NCBI GenBank assembly: GCA_030152425.1
Contig: JASLJP010000113.1
Span: 1-5,561, forward strand
Source of the DNA: Aquirhabdus sp.
GTDB taxonomy: Bacteria > Pseudomonadota > Gammaproteobacteria > Pseudomonadales > Moraxellaceae
Direction: 5' to 3'
DNA: 5,561 nucleotides
Of this stretch, positions 5,424 through 5,561 are shown one piece after another. Made by a program: the position numbers and the translations under genes. Below the pieces are notes generated by a model. The model ran no database searches. It was not told the origin of the DNA and was given only the letters and a program-made list of their open reading frames with translations. Positions within the stretch are counted from its first letter, which is position 1. Each line of letters begins with the position of its first letter.

Positions 5424-5561
5424 ATGGACACTGCAAAAATCCGCGCACATCTGGTCGAGCTGCAGACCGAACTCAAAGCCCGCATCGCGCGTATCGAAGC
5501 CGAAAAACACGAAAACAACGCCCCCGACAACGATCAATGGAGCGACCAAGGTGGCCTGCAC
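5424..5561 (+). CDS. 5' end of a small protein gene, possibly DksA/TraR family (partial)
   Basis: The ATG at 5424-5426 follows AAGGA (5409-5413) with ten bases between, the clearest ribosome site among the plus-strand genes here, and the frame stays open to the window end, giving 46 residues. The first 30 or so (starting MDTAKIRAHLVELQTELKAR) are a charged heptad-like helix suited to a coiled coil, followed by a polar stretch, NNAPDNDQWSDQGG. A coiled-coil N-terminus followed by an acidic segment resembles the layout of short DksA/TraR-type RNA polymerase-binding proteins. The zinc-finger cysteines that would confirm this lie beyond the window, so the family call is tentative. The gene is separated from the acyltransferase by a probable terminator and likely has its own promoter. 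Confidence 0.65.
   Translation, partial: MDTAKIRAHLVELQTELKARIARIEAEKHENNAPDNDQWSDQGGLH

Overview
The window looks like chromosomal DNA of a gammaproteobacterium, most likely a member of Moraxellaceae (Acinetobacter relatives). The main evidence is a 459-codon wax ester synthase/diacylglycerol acyltransferase that, from memory, resembles Acinetobacter AtfA along its whole length. A class I methyltransferase of a type I also associate with that family supports this. Base composition is moderately GC-rich in genes and clearly AT-rich in the 2.74-3.14 kb intergenic gap, so the organism is probably not a typical low-GC Acinetobacter. Genus assignment is inference.

Layout. Bases 1-260 are a near-perfect fold-back: bases 1-121 and 140-260 are reverse complements with one mismatch, around an 18-base loop. 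It lies inside a glycosyltransferase gene (minus strand, start at 935) and cuts that gene off within its second domain. I read it as a snap-back duplication at a contig end, probably an assembly or library artefact. Just upstream of the glycosyltransferase on the minus strand is a 109-codon ORF (1283-954) that joins the beginning and the end of a urea transporter with the middle missing. Then come a terminator (1306-1335) and the complete wax ester synthase gene (2735-1356). A long AT-rich region separates it from two plus-strand genes: a SAM-dependent methyltransferase (3190-3930) and a membrane acyltransferase of the acyltransferase-3 family (4067-5194). A probable terminator follows (5214-5250). 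The window ends inside the first 46 codons of a small gene with a charged helical N-terminus, possibly DksA/TraR-like.

How the genes relate. The wax ester synthase makes storage neutral lipid from acyl-CoA. The glycosyltransferase and the acyltransferase-3 protein suit cell-surface polysaccharide work, but they are not in one operon and nothing here proves a shared pathway. I see no phage, plasmid, CRISPR, toxin-antitoxin or defence genes and no RNA genes. The two points most worth checking are the fold-back and the internally deleted urea transporter. I do not find convincing evidence of a new multi-gene system.
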